From Trematomus loennbergii (taxonomy: Eukaryota; Chordata; Actinopteri; Perciformes; Nototheniidae), in the NCBI GenBank assembly GCA_012861695.1, contig JAAOOA010000033.1, positions 10,098,325 through 10,162,324 on the forward strand: a DNA stretch of 64,000 nt, written 5' to 3'. Made by a program: the position numbers and the translations under genes. The notes under the pieces were generated by a model that worked only from the letters and a program-made list of their open reading frames with translations, was not told where the DNA came from and made no database searches. Positions 38,536 to 52,793 of the stretch are shown piece after piece. Position 1 is the first letter of the stretch. Every line of letters begins with the position of its first letter.

Positions 38536-39742
38536 CAAATGAGACGAGGTTAGATCCACTTTGTTCAATAATCACAGCAGAATTTGAACCATATTGGAGC
38601 GTTCACATATAGATGCACCTGTACTGGGCTCTGTCCAATTCAGATGTATAACACAAATACATGTAGTAATCTAAACTGTGTATTTGACTATAGTGTCAGG
38701 GTGAGTGTATGAAGATATTGAGCACAGTACAAGGGTGATATGACAAATGACAAAGCATCCAGGGTTTTCATTTCTGTAATCAAACAGATTGGTTGCATTG
38801 TGGGCAGTGAGAGTATTGGCATTTGAAGACTTGGTTTAGTGACATGTCTGCTCAAAAAACATTTCAATAATGACTTCATCCTTTATGACCCCCGTTCTTT
38901 CTGCAGACAGGATGGCACATGTGGGTCTAGTTGTTTTGATATGTTGTGTCATCTGTAGATATGAGCTGATGAATGTATAGTCTTCTATAATGGCACCATT
39001 GGACACACAGATGCCCAGTTCCACTATCATTCCAGTTTTACAACCCACACATATGCTGTCACAGCCCCACTCTGTTAGCATCAAGCTGTGGGAGCAGAAT
39101 GATCTACTGCAAGCACTATTGGATATGAGAAACATGCTGGCATTCAGACCACCGTTACGCAACAACAGAATAAAAAATCCACAAAGAAGGTAAACATACA
39201 CAACAACAACAAACTTCCTGAGAGGATTGTACTGCAGCAAAGACAAGACGTACAAAACCAAGAGCAGTGAAACTGGAGTAGACGAATGCAGTCGAAGGCC
39301 AGGTGGCCTGTTTATTCAACATAGCAAATGTGCAAACACATCCCTTCTCACTGAGAGCTTTCGGACATGAACATGAGAAAGCACTTTCTGTGGTCTGAAA
39401 TAACTAACATTTTTAAACCACATCTGAAATGCCATTGTAGGTTTAATGCACTGTTTTCTTAGTCCAACAGACTAGTTTTTGCATTCTGCCAAGCCTGTTG
39501 TAAAGCGCTACTTTCTTTCAAATCCTCACAACATGTCATGCTGAGTCATTCAGTTCTCTCAGCTAAATTAATGAGAGCCCAAATTAAGAGTAACATCAAT
39601 GCGTCTCTTGATTTGCTGCTCTGTGTTTTTCCTACAAGATGATAATGAATCCTGTTATACTTGACAGACAAAGTCAACTACAAGAACAATTTTGTTAAGG
39701 AATAAACTAGTGGGCATTCTCGTAAGGTAGTGGCTTTGGAAA

Positions 39743-40414
39743 TAGAGAGGCGAAGTCCCGCCCATCTACTTCCGACCCATGGGACCTTATTTCGGAAAAT
39801 TATGTATTGAAGTCAATGGGGAAAGAAAGATTATCTTTCGATCCCGTTTGAATTGTGCCACGAATTACACATATAATGTTTGTCAATCTTAATAAATAAT
39901 TTCCATGTCAAAAAAGTCACAGTTTGTCGTAAAACTGTTGAAATATAAGACTATGAAAAATACGCAACTAGAAAGACTACAAATCCCAGAATCCCAGTCC
40001 CGCATGCTGGCTCTTACGGAACCGACTAACTCCCCTTGTGTGTATGTACAGCTCTCAACATGCCCAGACTTGTAGTGATTTTCACCTCTTTTAATACTTT
40101 TCGCCTCATTCTGAAAGAAAGAAGTGAAATATGCCAACGTGACGGCCGTCTTGGTGTGTGGTGCGAGACGGGAGATGTAGTTCATTGAGCGGTTTCACAC
40201 AAAAAAGTGTTACTTCACAGTTTTACGACACAATTTTATTTTTTTGACTTGTAAAATTATCTTTTAAATTGACAAACATCATATGTGTAATTCGTGGAAC
40301 AATTCAAACGGGATCGAAAGATAATCTTTCTCTCCCCATTGACTTCAATACATACTTTTTTGGAAATAAGGTCCCATGGAGGTCCACCGGAAGGGGAGGG
40401 ACTTCGCCTCTCTA
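39743..40414. mobile_element. Palindromic MITE, 0.67 kb, with ~200-bp inverted arms
   Basis: The left end GAGAGGCGAAGTCCCGCCC and right end GGGAGGGACTTCGCCTCTC are inverted, each next to TA. The similarity runs about 200 bp inward (GGGACCTTATTTCGG, GAAGTCAATGGGGA, AAAGATTATCTTTCGATCCC, AATTACACATAT, GTCGTAAAACTGT). TA at each end fits Tc1/mariner-like insertion. No transposase in the 250-bp centre. Confidence 0.8.
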
Positions 40415-43061
40415 TAAGTATATTTTCTCATCGTTTTCTACTCGCGAGCATTTTCTCCCAGGATATTAACGCTCAATAGGACCCTACTATTTTCCCCAAA
40501 AACGTACTGCACCCAAGTATCTCAAGTACCTTATGTAAACACTGTATTGTTCTTACTTATTTCATTTTCAAAATATCATGTTACAGCTTGAGCGCCTTGA
40601 GGTTATCAGCTGAATAACAACCACGTTATCACCATGGAGGATAATGTTACTAGAATAGGATTGATGTGAGATGCCAACAACCTCCTCACTGCGAACAGTC
40701 AGCTGCAGAGGGTGTGAACTGTTTAAGACGTGTTGGGCATTTCGATTAGTCAACCTGAAGGGTGCACACACCACCAAATCAAGCTCCTCTCAGGCTTTCA
40801 TCCTCACACTGTTTGCATTTCACCTAGAGAACTATGTGGACTGTGTTAGATTCTGGGTGGATCTCACTTGAAATACTGGTCTTGGCTCTGAAAGTAAGCA
40901 TATATGATGAATGATTGACATATTAGGGAGAGGGAATGTGCACTTAAGCAGGATGCTGTACTGTAAAGCGGTGACATATAGATTGTAGCTGCTTCTTAAG
41001 TTGAATCTGCCAATAAAGTATGTAATGGAGACTAGTCCTATCTTTAATGTGAAGGTTTGAAAGCTACTTTGTCAAATCACATGAATAATGAAGCATCACA
41101 TTCCTAAACATAAGCCTGTTTGGGTCTTACATCATTATGTCAACTTTGGAGTGGTCTAAAACCATGCCTTGTATGTGTTGATTACAATCATTGTATACAC
41201 AATATACATTCTTTACAGCTAAGCAATGCCCTTAACATTAATCACATTTGAGAAATATTAAATCAAAATGAAATAATATGAATGTAAACTAATATTGTAA
41301 TTAATTGTGTTTACTATTACAGTTGTTTCAACTTATTTGAATGAGTGGAAATCAGGTTCAAAAGTACAATTTATCTGGCTCTATCTAAATTGGTCTGATC
41401 CAGTAAACCATCTATTGTATATGGATTGAACAAACCATAAGGATTATTTGGAAATTCAGTTTGCTCTAAGCCTGTATCAGTCAAGCTTATTGGTCTGCTC
41501 TCCATGAGGCGTGCACACATGCTCCTGAATGGTGGCTGAGGCGCCTGCCAGCATCTCACCTCTCTACTGTGATTAGGGGGGAATTCAGCTGGCTGATTTC
41601 ATAGCCTCTTTATATGGTATTTGGTCTGCTTGACGTTAAGCAGGTATAATCTCCACTCCCAAAGGTAGATCACAGGGAGTTTCTGCTTTCAGCTCTGGTA
41701 TTATTTCTGAGGCTTTTATGTTCTCTTCAGGGTCACGGCTTTATAAAAAAACAACCACAATAGAGCCCAAAGTCACGGATGCAGAAACTACAGATTGCAT
41801 GTGAAGGAGAACATGCCAGAACGAAAGAGTGGTGCAATTTGCAGACAGAGGACTGCCAAGTTAAAAGATGGATGGTGGAATATGTGGAGAGGATTTTGTT
41901 TAGACTATTTCTGTCACACCCTCAGGAATTTGTCTACTTTTTTTTTCTAAAGTGTGAGGGGGAAACAACTGAAGCGTGAGAAAACTGCAACAAAAAAAAT
42001 GCTTCTACACAGCGGGTGCCAATTCCAAAATGTGTATCTGCTATGGGATGTACTTACTGTATGATGCATTTTTCTATCAAAAGTAAATCTCCCTCATCAC
42101 CATCAAGATTAGCTGTTCCATTGGCAGAATGCTAACCCCTTGAACATGTCAGCAATGCTTTTAGAGCTGTAGGGAACAACTTTATGCTGCAATCCCAATG
42201 CTTTTCTGCCTGTTGCCTTGATGCACCCCGATGTTTTCCAAATAAAGTTGTTTCCCTCAACACTGCATGCGTTGCTGGTATTTTCACCTTGAGGGTGGCC
42301 TCTCTGTTTTCATTTACCTTGCTTTATAGTTGAAGATGTGCCAGAGCCCCACTTTGTCATCTGAAGAACACTAATACCCTGTCATCCCCCATTCATCATA
42401 GGCTGGAGTTTCCAAAGGAACTTCAAAACATCGTTTGGAAATGATCTTGTTGGCCCATTCTTTGTCGGGAGATTGAAATAGCTGTTAAGACGCATATTTA
42501 CCTTGATTACAGCCATAACACAGCTCTAAAGTTGCCTGATGCTTGTGTCAGAAAAGAGAAGAGGATGCTAGCAATGGCTGTCACTAAATGGACAGTCCCT
42601 AGGGAACTCTTCAGCATCACATCGCCCATCAGCTATAAAGTCTTGTCTTGCATCCAAAGCATCACACTATCACACATTTCATCTGTGTTCTATACTATAC
42701 ATTTAGCATCCCTTCAGATGGAGAGCATGTCTCTTAAATCATTTAGAAAACAGCAGTGACATTCATTCTGAAGCTCATATTTTGTCTTTATGTCTCATTT
42801 TGGTCATATCAAAAGGCTCTCCTAATGGCAGCCAAGGGCTGTGACTCACACTTCTGCAGATTTGTAAAGAGAGCACCACTGTTTCTTCAATTGATCATTA
42901 ACAACATAATCACCAGGTTCTCATGGAATCTGGCAGCTTGATTGGGCGGTAATTGTGGAAATATGTGTTGTAATAATATGGACAACATGATGACTTGAAT
43001 ACGAGAACAAGAGATTTCAACCACTAGCGATTAAATAAAAAGAAAAGACTGCCTGAAATGT

Positions 43062-43576
43062 ATCAAATCAAATCAAATCAGGTTTTATTTATATAGCACA
43101 TTTAAAAGCGATTTTTGGTCGAGCCAAAGTGCTGTACATGTAATAAAAACACATTACTACAATCACAATAAACGACAATAAATTACAACAGATATATCTT
43201 AAAAACAAAAAAAAATAAAGCACACGGAAAAGTCAGGAGTCATGCTCCGCTCTAACTAGAAAGCCAGAGAGAAGAAGTGTGTTTTTAGTGTAGATTTAAA
43301 AAACCCTAGGGTCTGGGCCGACCTCACATGGAGGGGCAGAGTGTTCCAGAGCCTAGGGCCAGCTGCTGCGAAGGCTCGGTGCCCTCGGGTTTTTAGCCTG
43401 GTCTTGGGCACAACCAGCAGCAGCTGGTCAGCAGACCTTAAAGCTCTGGCTGGGGTGTAGCGCTGGAGGAGTTCAGCTAAATAGGCCGGAGCCAGCCCAT
43501 TTAGTGCTTTAAAAACAAATAAAAGGATTTTAAAATCAATTCTGAACCGAACTGGAAGCCAGTGTAGTGAGGCCAG
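43062..43576 (-). repeat. LINE 3' fragment (5'-truncated)
   Basis: On the minus strand it ends GTGCTATATAAATAAAACC followed by TGATTTGATTTGAT repeats. The body (GGAGGGGCAGAGTGTTCCAGA region) resembles an abundant fish non-LTR element tail. No open frame of useful length remains. Confidence 0.6.
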
Positions 43577-45691
43577 AATATGTATATAGAATACTATGTA
43601 TCATTCCTGTAAGGAATAAAGATGATCCTGGCTTTCACTGAAAACAATATGTTCCCAATGTAAAGCAACACATCCTTTTACTTACCTTGACATGTAAATG
43701 GGTTGGAGGAGAAACACATTACCTTAATTCGACACAAAAGTGTTATTTGTATGAATATGGGGTCTACTGTATCTCACATAATCATTGCAGTACGTCTTCA
43801 CACACCTCAGTGAGTTTGAATGCTTTTGAATTCCATTCATTGCGTAGGAGAAGCTTTTATCCCGAGCTCATCACTCTGTGCTGTGTCTCTAACAGGATGC
43901 TACGCAACATCTTGTTTAACCCAAGGCCATAGCACTCTGGCCCATTGTGCATGGCAGGCATATTGGTTACTCACAACAACCGTTGATCATTTACTCGGCC
44001 TCGTTGTGCTCATGGTGGAGGGGCCTCCTATGTTGTCTCTGACTAAGGGGATAAACAACAGCCATGGTTGACATTTCCATAGAGTTTCAAGCATTGCACT
44101 CCCTGCAAACACCTTTAAATGTAGTTTATTGAGGTTTCTATGACAAATAACAAAATAGTACTTTTTTCCTTTATAAATGACACAGCAAATGTGTCCACAA
44201 TGTGTATACTATGGAAACTCTTCCTCTTAAGGCTTGAAAGATGTTGGCATCTGTAGGAAGCTTGGATTCAGAACTATTACTGACTACTATTACTATTACT
44301 AATGATCATGTATACCAGCTTCTCAAACTGCTCCTGCAACACACTTCACTTCTCCTTTGTCTATCATTAGGATAGGTTAAAGATGTTCCAAATAAGTTGC
44401 CGGTTGCATTTCTTGGTATTTAAAGAATTAACATGAATGTGCTTTTTTAGGATGGGATAGCCTAACCGAAATCAGTATATCTGCACACCTCCGCAAAGGT
44501 GTGAATTACTCTAAATAGCAGTCAGCATTTCGGGATAGGACCTCCCTCACCCAAGCATTCATCACTCTTGAGTATTTAAATACTGTACCTATACAACCAA
44601 ATATTTGCATTGTCAATTACTTTTGGTGGGAAGTTAATTTTGTCTCACATTATGGTTACTATTTTATGGTCAACTGAAACCAAAACGTTTTTTTCTTTTC
44701 CATTATTGAAGTAATGTACAGTTAAAAAAGTGAACGTCACCTTTGGATTTCAAACACAACACCGGCCACAACAATCAGTTGAAGCCTGTCTTTTTTTTAC
44801 CCATTCATCCACTCAAACCTGCTACAGGGACCTTTTTGCTGAACTGTGATTGGATGATTGTTGGCGATATATTGATGCAAGTGTAAACGGGAAAAATATG
44901 TTTCCCTGAAATTTGTTTTGACAATAACATTTCCTTGTACTCCCAAACCTGCATGTCCAACATGAACTTTCCTTTGAGCTCTGTTTTGGTCTCCTCCAAC
45001 TCCTGAGGGAAATCTCAGGCTCATTAGCTGCTAATCACTCTGCTGTGTTCACTGGCTATTTAATGGGGTGCAGGAGGCATACAGTCCATTCATCCAATCT
45101 TTTATTGACATTACACTACATGCAGAATCAGCACCAGGGTAACAACCTACAAGTGCCTCTTCTCACACCTGTATTTATGTATCCTGAGAGTAGGCTATTA
45201 ACCTGATGTGAAGTGCAAGTGATCCACCTGCCTCTGTATGTGTTTACCCCTCTCCACTCAGCAGTGGGGGGGCCTCTGGAAACATATCCTTTTTTGTTTT
45301 TCTGATCAACAGCTTGTAAAAAACCCTGGTGGGAACCCCAGTGCCGACTCAGCTTGCTGTATGTAATTGGACAGCAAAGCTATATGTGTGTCTCTACGGG
45401 TGGATATCCTTGAGACTTTTACACATGAATACCTTCTGTAAAGTTTACAGAAGGAAAGTGACTGTAGAGACAACCTAATAGCTTAATGAAAGAAGTGAAA
45501 ATAAACAAAAGTCTTTGTTTGTAGATCCCGCCTGACAATTAGAGATCACTTAAATGGACAGAAATCATACTGTGACACGTCTGATAAACCATAGGGTTCA
45601 CAGAGAGTGATTTGTTTATAAAGCAGCCAATGCATTCTGGATCAGCAGGAGTGCCTTCTATGTCTGTTGCCTAACCCGAGGCTAGATACTC

Positions 45692-46012
45692 TTACCTGGG
45701 GAGCTGAAACATGCTTTGCATCTCATTCAGAACGTAAAGTGCCTTTGGCTGAAAGCAATGCACTTGCTGAAAACGTGTTGAGGACTCCGCTTCGGGAGTG
45801 TGCTTCAGTTCACAGTGATACCCCTGGTAATGTTTTATTTTTATAAGCTTTTGGAAATGAGCTGCTGTTTCCTCAAAGCCTCCATACTGTAGTAGTTCAT
45901 TTGGCAATATGTCTCTCTCACTCAGGATTGTAAAGTTTGTTTGAGACATTTTCCAAACAAACACTATTATCCATACCAGCACTTTACATCCCAGAACGAC
46001 AAACTGCAACAT
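45692..46012 (-). other. Unassigned 106-codon ORF ending at a splice donor
   Basis: A hydrophobic start (VVLGCKVLVWIIVFVW) is followed by a hydrophilic stretch with one N-glycosylation sequon (NFT). The frame closes at a TAA that lies within a strong donor sequence CCCCAG|GTAAGAGT, the same arrangement as in gabrg2 exon 1. No family is recognised and no partner exon is seen. Chance remains more likely than a gene. Confidence 0.15.
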
Positions 46013-46693
46013 TCATCTGTACAACTTTACTAAAATGTTAATGAATATTACAAATCACTGTATCTACAAAATGGTATCATATACAGTAGAGCTGCCGATG
46101 TACAGCTGCCCCAATTGTTACTCTTGCTACAGTTTGTGCAACTCTTAGTAATTACACTTCAAGTAATATGTTAATTCAAAGTGAGATTGGGCATAATATT
46201 GTGAAGGAAATGTCAACACTCAGTGCAATTAATATTTATGAACATGAATAAATATACCCCTAAGCTAAAATCCAGGCAACCTATGTAATTAGAATTATAT
46301 TTCTGCAGCTGCTCTCCTGTCAAAGAAACAAGGGTCGACTTACTATAGAATAACTGTTGAAAGTCTTTTACACCCAAATGGGGTTTCATTTCCTAAAAGA
46401 GCTCGGGGCTCTGAACCAAACAATGTACCTTTATATAAGACATAGCCACGGGCGCTGTTACACTGTTCACGTTTGTACATGTACGGTGAATGGAACAGCT
46501 CCAGGAAGTGTTGCTTGATGACATCAAAGATTATTCATCACTCTTTGTTGTATGAAATATAAAGAGTTGTTCATGTTTTCAGAGGTAGACTGAATGAGCC
46601 AAGGTCAGAGAGACAAAGTGTGCAGTTTGAGTTAAACACTTAACTTTGGAAAGGCGAGTTTATTTAAAAAGCACATTTCAAGGAAATTCAAAG

Positions 46694-47028
46694 ACTACAG
46701 CGCCACTTACAGGCCTGGCATATGTACTACAGCGTCTCCAGCGCTTTCGAGCGGCAATGGCCGGCCGTGGCCCAACCCCACATTCCCCTGATAGGTGGAG
46801 AGTTGGCCCAATAGCCGTAGCGCCACTTTACTGACGTCAGTAAAGTGTTCAAATCTGGATCAGTTTTTATCAGATCCGTTGCAGCCCCGTTTTTAGAGAT
46901 TTGGGTATGGAGGAAAATAGAGAGGGTTGTGTTTTCTGACACTTGGTGAGTTCCCTGGAACACCGGGGACACATATTCATGTATAAAAGACGTACACAAG
47001 TGCATTTTGCATGATAGGTCCCCTTTAA
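46694..47028 (-). mobile_element. Truncated TTAA-type MITE, same family as 36581
   Basis: The right end GCATGATAGGTCCCCTTTAA is intact and the interior matches 36581-36900 inverted. The other end is missing near 46694. Confidence 0.75.
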
Positions 47029-49424
47029 GTAGTAGTGCAATGTAAGATATGAATAGTCATTAGGTTTAATCCAAAGCAGCGGCAAAAAAAAAGTCTTCAG
47101 TCTTTTTTTTGTAAGTAAGGAGAGTTGCAGCGGACCTGCGGTTTACTGGTAGTTTATTCCAGACACATTGTGAGGCGTTTTGATGCTGCAGAGGAGTTAC
47201 AGCTAGGTTTTTTGTATGTATGTTACATCTGACAACAACAACGTAAAGGTGTGCATTTAGCAATACTAAGCAAGGTAATGCAAGAAATGAAATTGTAAAA
47301 CCATTTTTCTACGAATAGTCTTAAAGGAATTTTTCAGCCAGAAATGTAACAATATCCTGGCCGAAAAAGGACTGGGTGGGCGACGCGTGTGTGTGCTGGG
47401 GGAGGAATTGATATTCAAATCACAATTTCTGGGTGAAGTACAAAAATCTATCAAGCCAAAGAACTGGACTGAACTCAAAGTGCAGAGACGGAACATGAGT
47501 TCGCTCCTGTTGATGTTCTACATTGAAAATTGATGAGATTCAGTGTCCATTGATATTTCAAAGATTTTCAATTATGCAATGCACCCCTTTGATGAACGCC
47601 GTGTAAAGGTCAATTTGGGCTTCACACATTGAAGGTTTGAGTAATTCATTTGCTGTGGCACACTCATTTTTCTTACTTGCTGCAAAACGAATGAGGACTA
47701 ATGTGGTCTGGCTGCAGTGTGTTGCAAATTCTGATTGGGTGTTAGTTTGTTATACGCTATAGGAGATCCTAAATGATGCATCAAGCCATATTAACAAACA
47801 TTTAATTGAGTTGGAATTATGTCCAATAGAAGATACACACTCACGCTAACTATTAGCTGTCATCTGGTTATAACTGAGCAAACGGCTTTTGGTTGAAAGC
47901 CCCAGATAAAACGACTTAAATTACATTGAAACAATACAAATAAAACAACGACAAATATACAATAAGCCAAAAAGACATCTACACAGATAAACTGAAGACA
48001 TCTCTTTTACACAATCATTGTATGTTAAGATTACGCATTTGTTTATTCCACACAATATACAAGTTAGTGCCTGGATAGTATAATGAATGAATATTGTACT
48101 ACCTTAGAAAGAGTCATGTATTATTCCTTTCTGATGTGTGTTGCATCTGGTGGATTTGTGGTAAGGTGAGTTTGTCTGAGCGATCTCTGACTGAAGCAGT
48201 TCAACTCACTTTATTTTCGTAGCTGCCAACACAGAAGGTCATAGAAAATGTTTTCTGCAGTTGTTCTGACAACTTGACCTTATACATCCTTTACAGTGGC
48301 CAGTGGAGCTACTCAGCAGAAGAATGGCATTGTACATTGGAGCCTCCAAGTATTACAGTGTGTATCTGCGAAACAGTTGAAGAATGACAGGCATAATCAC
48401 TAAACCACTTATAAAGAGGCGTAATAACATAATCATCATCATCATTATCACCACCATCACCATCCTTTTCCTCTTTGTTATCAGCGTTATAGTTTCTGCT
48501 TCATTTGACTTCATTTAGGTTCATAAAAAACTATTTTTGTCTTCAAATTGTTTATTGTATCATCATCAACATTATAACCATTGCCCATTTCAGATAGATG
48601 GGTCAGGGTGAGTGAGCATTCAGGGGATGAAAGCAGGATGTGGTTTTTCTAATGTGGGAACAATTACCTGGATACAAGATTTGATTTAGAGTAGAAAGGC
48701 AGACACATCCTGTGAAGCATAATGGATTAAGCTAAGTGACTCCTTAATGCCCTTTCTGGAGAGCATTCAAAACCATATTGGATTTATTTTCAGTCCTCCC
48801 CCCGTCTCTAACATTCCCTCCATCACTCCTCACCCTGTGTCTCTTCCTCTGGCTCTCTGTCCCTCTCTCTACTCCTTCCCCTGGTGTCATGGTGCCACTC
48901 AGGTTGAATATGAAACTCGCTTGGACAGCTGCAAGACAGTGTGGAAGTGTCACTAGAGATTGCAGAGAGAAAGAGTATATGAGATAACAGTGGTCTTGCT
49001 ACGCCCTGCCAGTCGTGTGCATTATAATCTGTCAATCACATTTTAACCTACCATGCAACCATACTTGATATTCAGTGCATAAAGTATTGGACCTACGGAA
49101 TACAAAACAATAGATATTTTGTTTTCCAGTTTGAATGCTTTTATTTTTTATTTCAGGATAGTTTCTTGTATCTTTCTGCAAACTATTATATCATAATACA
49201 ATTCAGTATAACAAGCAGGGGACTGAAATGCAAGTCATTGAGTAACAGGCACATTTACATCAGGATATTATGCAGGGAGGCAACAAGTCCAGAAAGGCTG
49301 AAATATGACTAGACAGTGCAGAGAACAATGCCTCAAGAGCATAGCACTTATTCCAAAACCGAAAAGCTTAAATGCTGTGATTATGACTTAAAATGTGTTC
49401 TTCACTTTCCTCAAAACTATCACA
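47029..49424. other. Intergenic, nothing recognised
   Basis: AT-rich with short ATC repeats. Open frames on both strands at 48744-49035 are mirror frames in a pyrimidine-rich stretch and are not gene-like. Confidence 0.6.
48431..48466. repeat. (ATC)n / (ACC)n trinucleotide repeat
   Basis: A short imperfect run of ATC and ACC triplets. Confidence 0.8.
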
Positions 49425-49579
49425 TAGAAAGGGGCCTTATTATGCTTGTTAGGGTTTTCCCTTTCCTTGGGTGTTTTATATGTTTTGGTACAGGTAAATA
49501 GTTTTCAATGTATAGAGTTTCTCCAACATACCCACAATTCAAATATGAACCTGAAAATGAGCATAACGGGCCCCTTTAA
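49425..49579. mobile_element. Short TTAA-type MITE, 155 bp
   Basis: Ends AAAGGGGCCTTATTATGCT and AGCATAACGGGCCCCTTTAA are inverted. The right end keeps TTAA; the left has drifted to TAGAA. Related in its terminal AAAGGGG to the other TTAA families here. Confidence 0.65.
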
Positions 49580-51403
49580 GACAACTGCAGGCAGAAAGTA
49601 CAGAGAGTGCTCAGATCAAATGTTTTATTTATTCTAGGACCCAGTCAAGAGGCTAATTAGTAGTGAGAAAATATGCAGGAAAATATACAGAAGTTCAAAA
49701 TAGTGAACCACATGTAATGTTATAGCGTGAAGTGGCCATCTGGATTTAGAGAGAGAAAGACATGCAGCCATGCGGAAGGGTTGCACATTATAAAGGTGGA
49801 GAAATATATGAAGGAACAGCTGTTGTCTTGCTTTGTTGTAGTGTAATGCTCATCTATCGTAGAAACGCGTTCAGGGGAGTTTCCAAGCCAATCAAACAAT
49901 GCTAAATAAATATATATAAAATGAATACAGGTTTGAACTTATGATTTGATCGGTGTTGAAAAAAAAGTTTTTTTGTCTTGAGTTGAGTAGACGTCATAGA
50001 ACCAGAGTTTTAGGAGCACACCTGTAGGAAGATGAATTGGTCTGCAAGCCTGAACACAAACTGACATTTTTATCATCACAACTGGCCTTTTATTTCAACA
50101 GACGTTTTTTCAGGTGTGTTCCCTGTTTTTACAATTCCTCATCAAGAGCCTATTTTACATCTGGCTACACATTTGCAACAGATAATAAAGTACAGCGTTT
50201 ATTGACTTGCATGATGAAATGACCTACCCAAACACATTATAAAAAGAAAAACAGGAAACTGGTTCAGTGGCCTTAAATTGAATTTGTCACCTTCAATTGA
50301 GTTAATTGTCACTTTGAATTAATACAAATATGAATATGTTAACAGACACCCATCTGTTCAGACATTTGGTTGCCCAGCATGTTTAGGAAACACAATTAGC
50401 TTCCTTCACCTAATTTAATTTAAGTAGTTGAATTAGAGGGAGCTATTTCTCACAGGACGAAACACTAATTTAGGAAAAATGTAAATGAATGTTTTCTGAG
50501 TTTGGCTCTGAGACGTAGAATAGCAAAAATAAATAAGAGGAGAGGTTTGTCAGTGTCAGGTTTGAAATACAACAATGATTTATTCAGTGCTAAGAAACCA
50601 CGACCATACATGTGGCCATTCGCAGGATGAATAATAGCTGGCACCCAAGGCACTTGTTCTGGCTGTGCGTGTGCCTGGGCAATGTGTTAAATGAGACTTT
50701 TTCTCAAAATTGCCACCCGTACCTGATGCTTGTTTCTTGTGATGTTGGCTTTATGACACAGGAAAAAGTATGACTATCATTTGTTACATTTCTTGGCCAA
50801 ATTATTTTTGCGTTTGTTATTTGTCAAACCAACCTCCTAACTTACCCAGAATGGGATAACAAATTGTGTTAACAGTTAGAAACTTGTGATAGCTAATACA
50901 TGCAAAACATAGACACTATTCAGATAAATGGGAGGCTCATTAGGGGGCTATAAATCAGTGTTGCCCAAGGGACCCCTATCGGCCTAGTGTGGCCCTGACG
51001 CCATTAGAGTCCTCTTCTTTAGAACGTAAGTCTCGTATTCACTGGCCCGCTGTGATCCGACAGTTCCAGCGAAAGTAGCAAGGTCTCATTAGCTTGGCAG
51101 GACAGGTGTGTAACCACCTTTGTTTTGACATGTTCAACTTGCAATTCAAAAGCCCATAAAAACACCTAAAACTGTCTGAGAGCTTCATGGCGTATGGGAG
51201 ACTAGGTTGTGGAGCTGCAGTCCAAAAGCATACAGAAATATCCTAGCAGTGTCACGTAGGAAATCCTGGTAGACACCTTGTGTGTACGCAAATGAAATCG
51301 AAAGAATAGACTTGTGTGTGGATGTGACAGGAAACCATAATCCCAGACCTTCCATTATTCTTTTGTTTTGTGATAATGTCCACCTACTGAATGCGACACT
51401 CAC

Positions 51404-51437
<34 letters not shown>

Positions 51438-52023
51438 AACTCTCCCCTGTGCCTGGGTTCATCCAATAATCCTGCTCTCATTCACTTTCTCTCTCTCTGT
51501 TTCTCTTACACCCCTTCTCTCTTTTTCACTTTCCCTGACTTCAATACGGACAAAACCTGAGAAGCTTCCCTAGTGAGGGGTGAGGGGAGACATTTCATGG
51601 TTTCAAACAGCTCTTCTCCACCCACATTTCCTCCAACCAAGTGAGTTGAGGGGGAGAAGAGAGAGAGAGTAAAAAATACATATTTGAAGAAAAACATTGG
51701 ACATAAAAACAATTCAACTGTCTATTCGGTATCAAAGCAAACTCACATTTCTGACCTTGTACACTTTTTTAATTTATTTTTTATTTTAAATGTTTTATAA
51801 TGTGAGTCTGATTGTGTGTTTAGTTGGGTTTTTGCTATGGACGGCCAGCAATCAACCAAATATTGCAACACCTCCCCCTGCTGGATCTACTGCAGTGAGA
51901 TGAGCAGATGAATAATGGAAACACTCTCTCTATCTTTCTCTATCCCTCCCTATCTCTCCCTATCTCTCTCTATCTCTCTGTCTTACTCTCTTACTAGAGC
52001 TTTATTTCTCTACTCTGTCTAGC

Positions 52024-52372
<349 letters not shown>

Positions 52373-52666
52373 CAGTATCTGTCTGTCAGTCTGTCCGTCT
52401 GTCTATTATCCATCTTTCACCTCTCCTTTGGTGATGTTATTTACATTGTAGGCGGGGTCAGAATGCCAGATGACCCAATAAAGGGTGGATGAAGTGGGAA
52501 AATGCATTGCCTGAGGGTGGAACAAATGTCAACAATAACAAATTACATCCGCATTAGCAGCGTGTGTGTACTGTAGGTGTGGGTACTTGTATGTTTGTGT
52601 GTGAGAGACCGGAGGAGTAACAACAAGTTTTCCATAAGGATTTTGAAATAACGTATATGGCAATGT

Positions 52667-52669
<3 letters not shown>

Positions 52670-52743
<74 letters not shown>

Positions 52744-52793
52744 GTGTGTGTGTGTGTGTGCGTGTGCGTGTGCGTGTGCGTGTGCGTGCGTGT
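52670..52793. repeat. (TG)n microsatellite with CGTG variants
   Basis: About 124 bp of TG with two phase slips and a terminal series of TGCG units. Confidence 0.97.

Noticed and set aside
38836..39261. 141-codon minus-strand ORF
   Set aside because: Hydrophobic, cysteine-rich translation without family signature; a competing plus-strand frame overlaps it.
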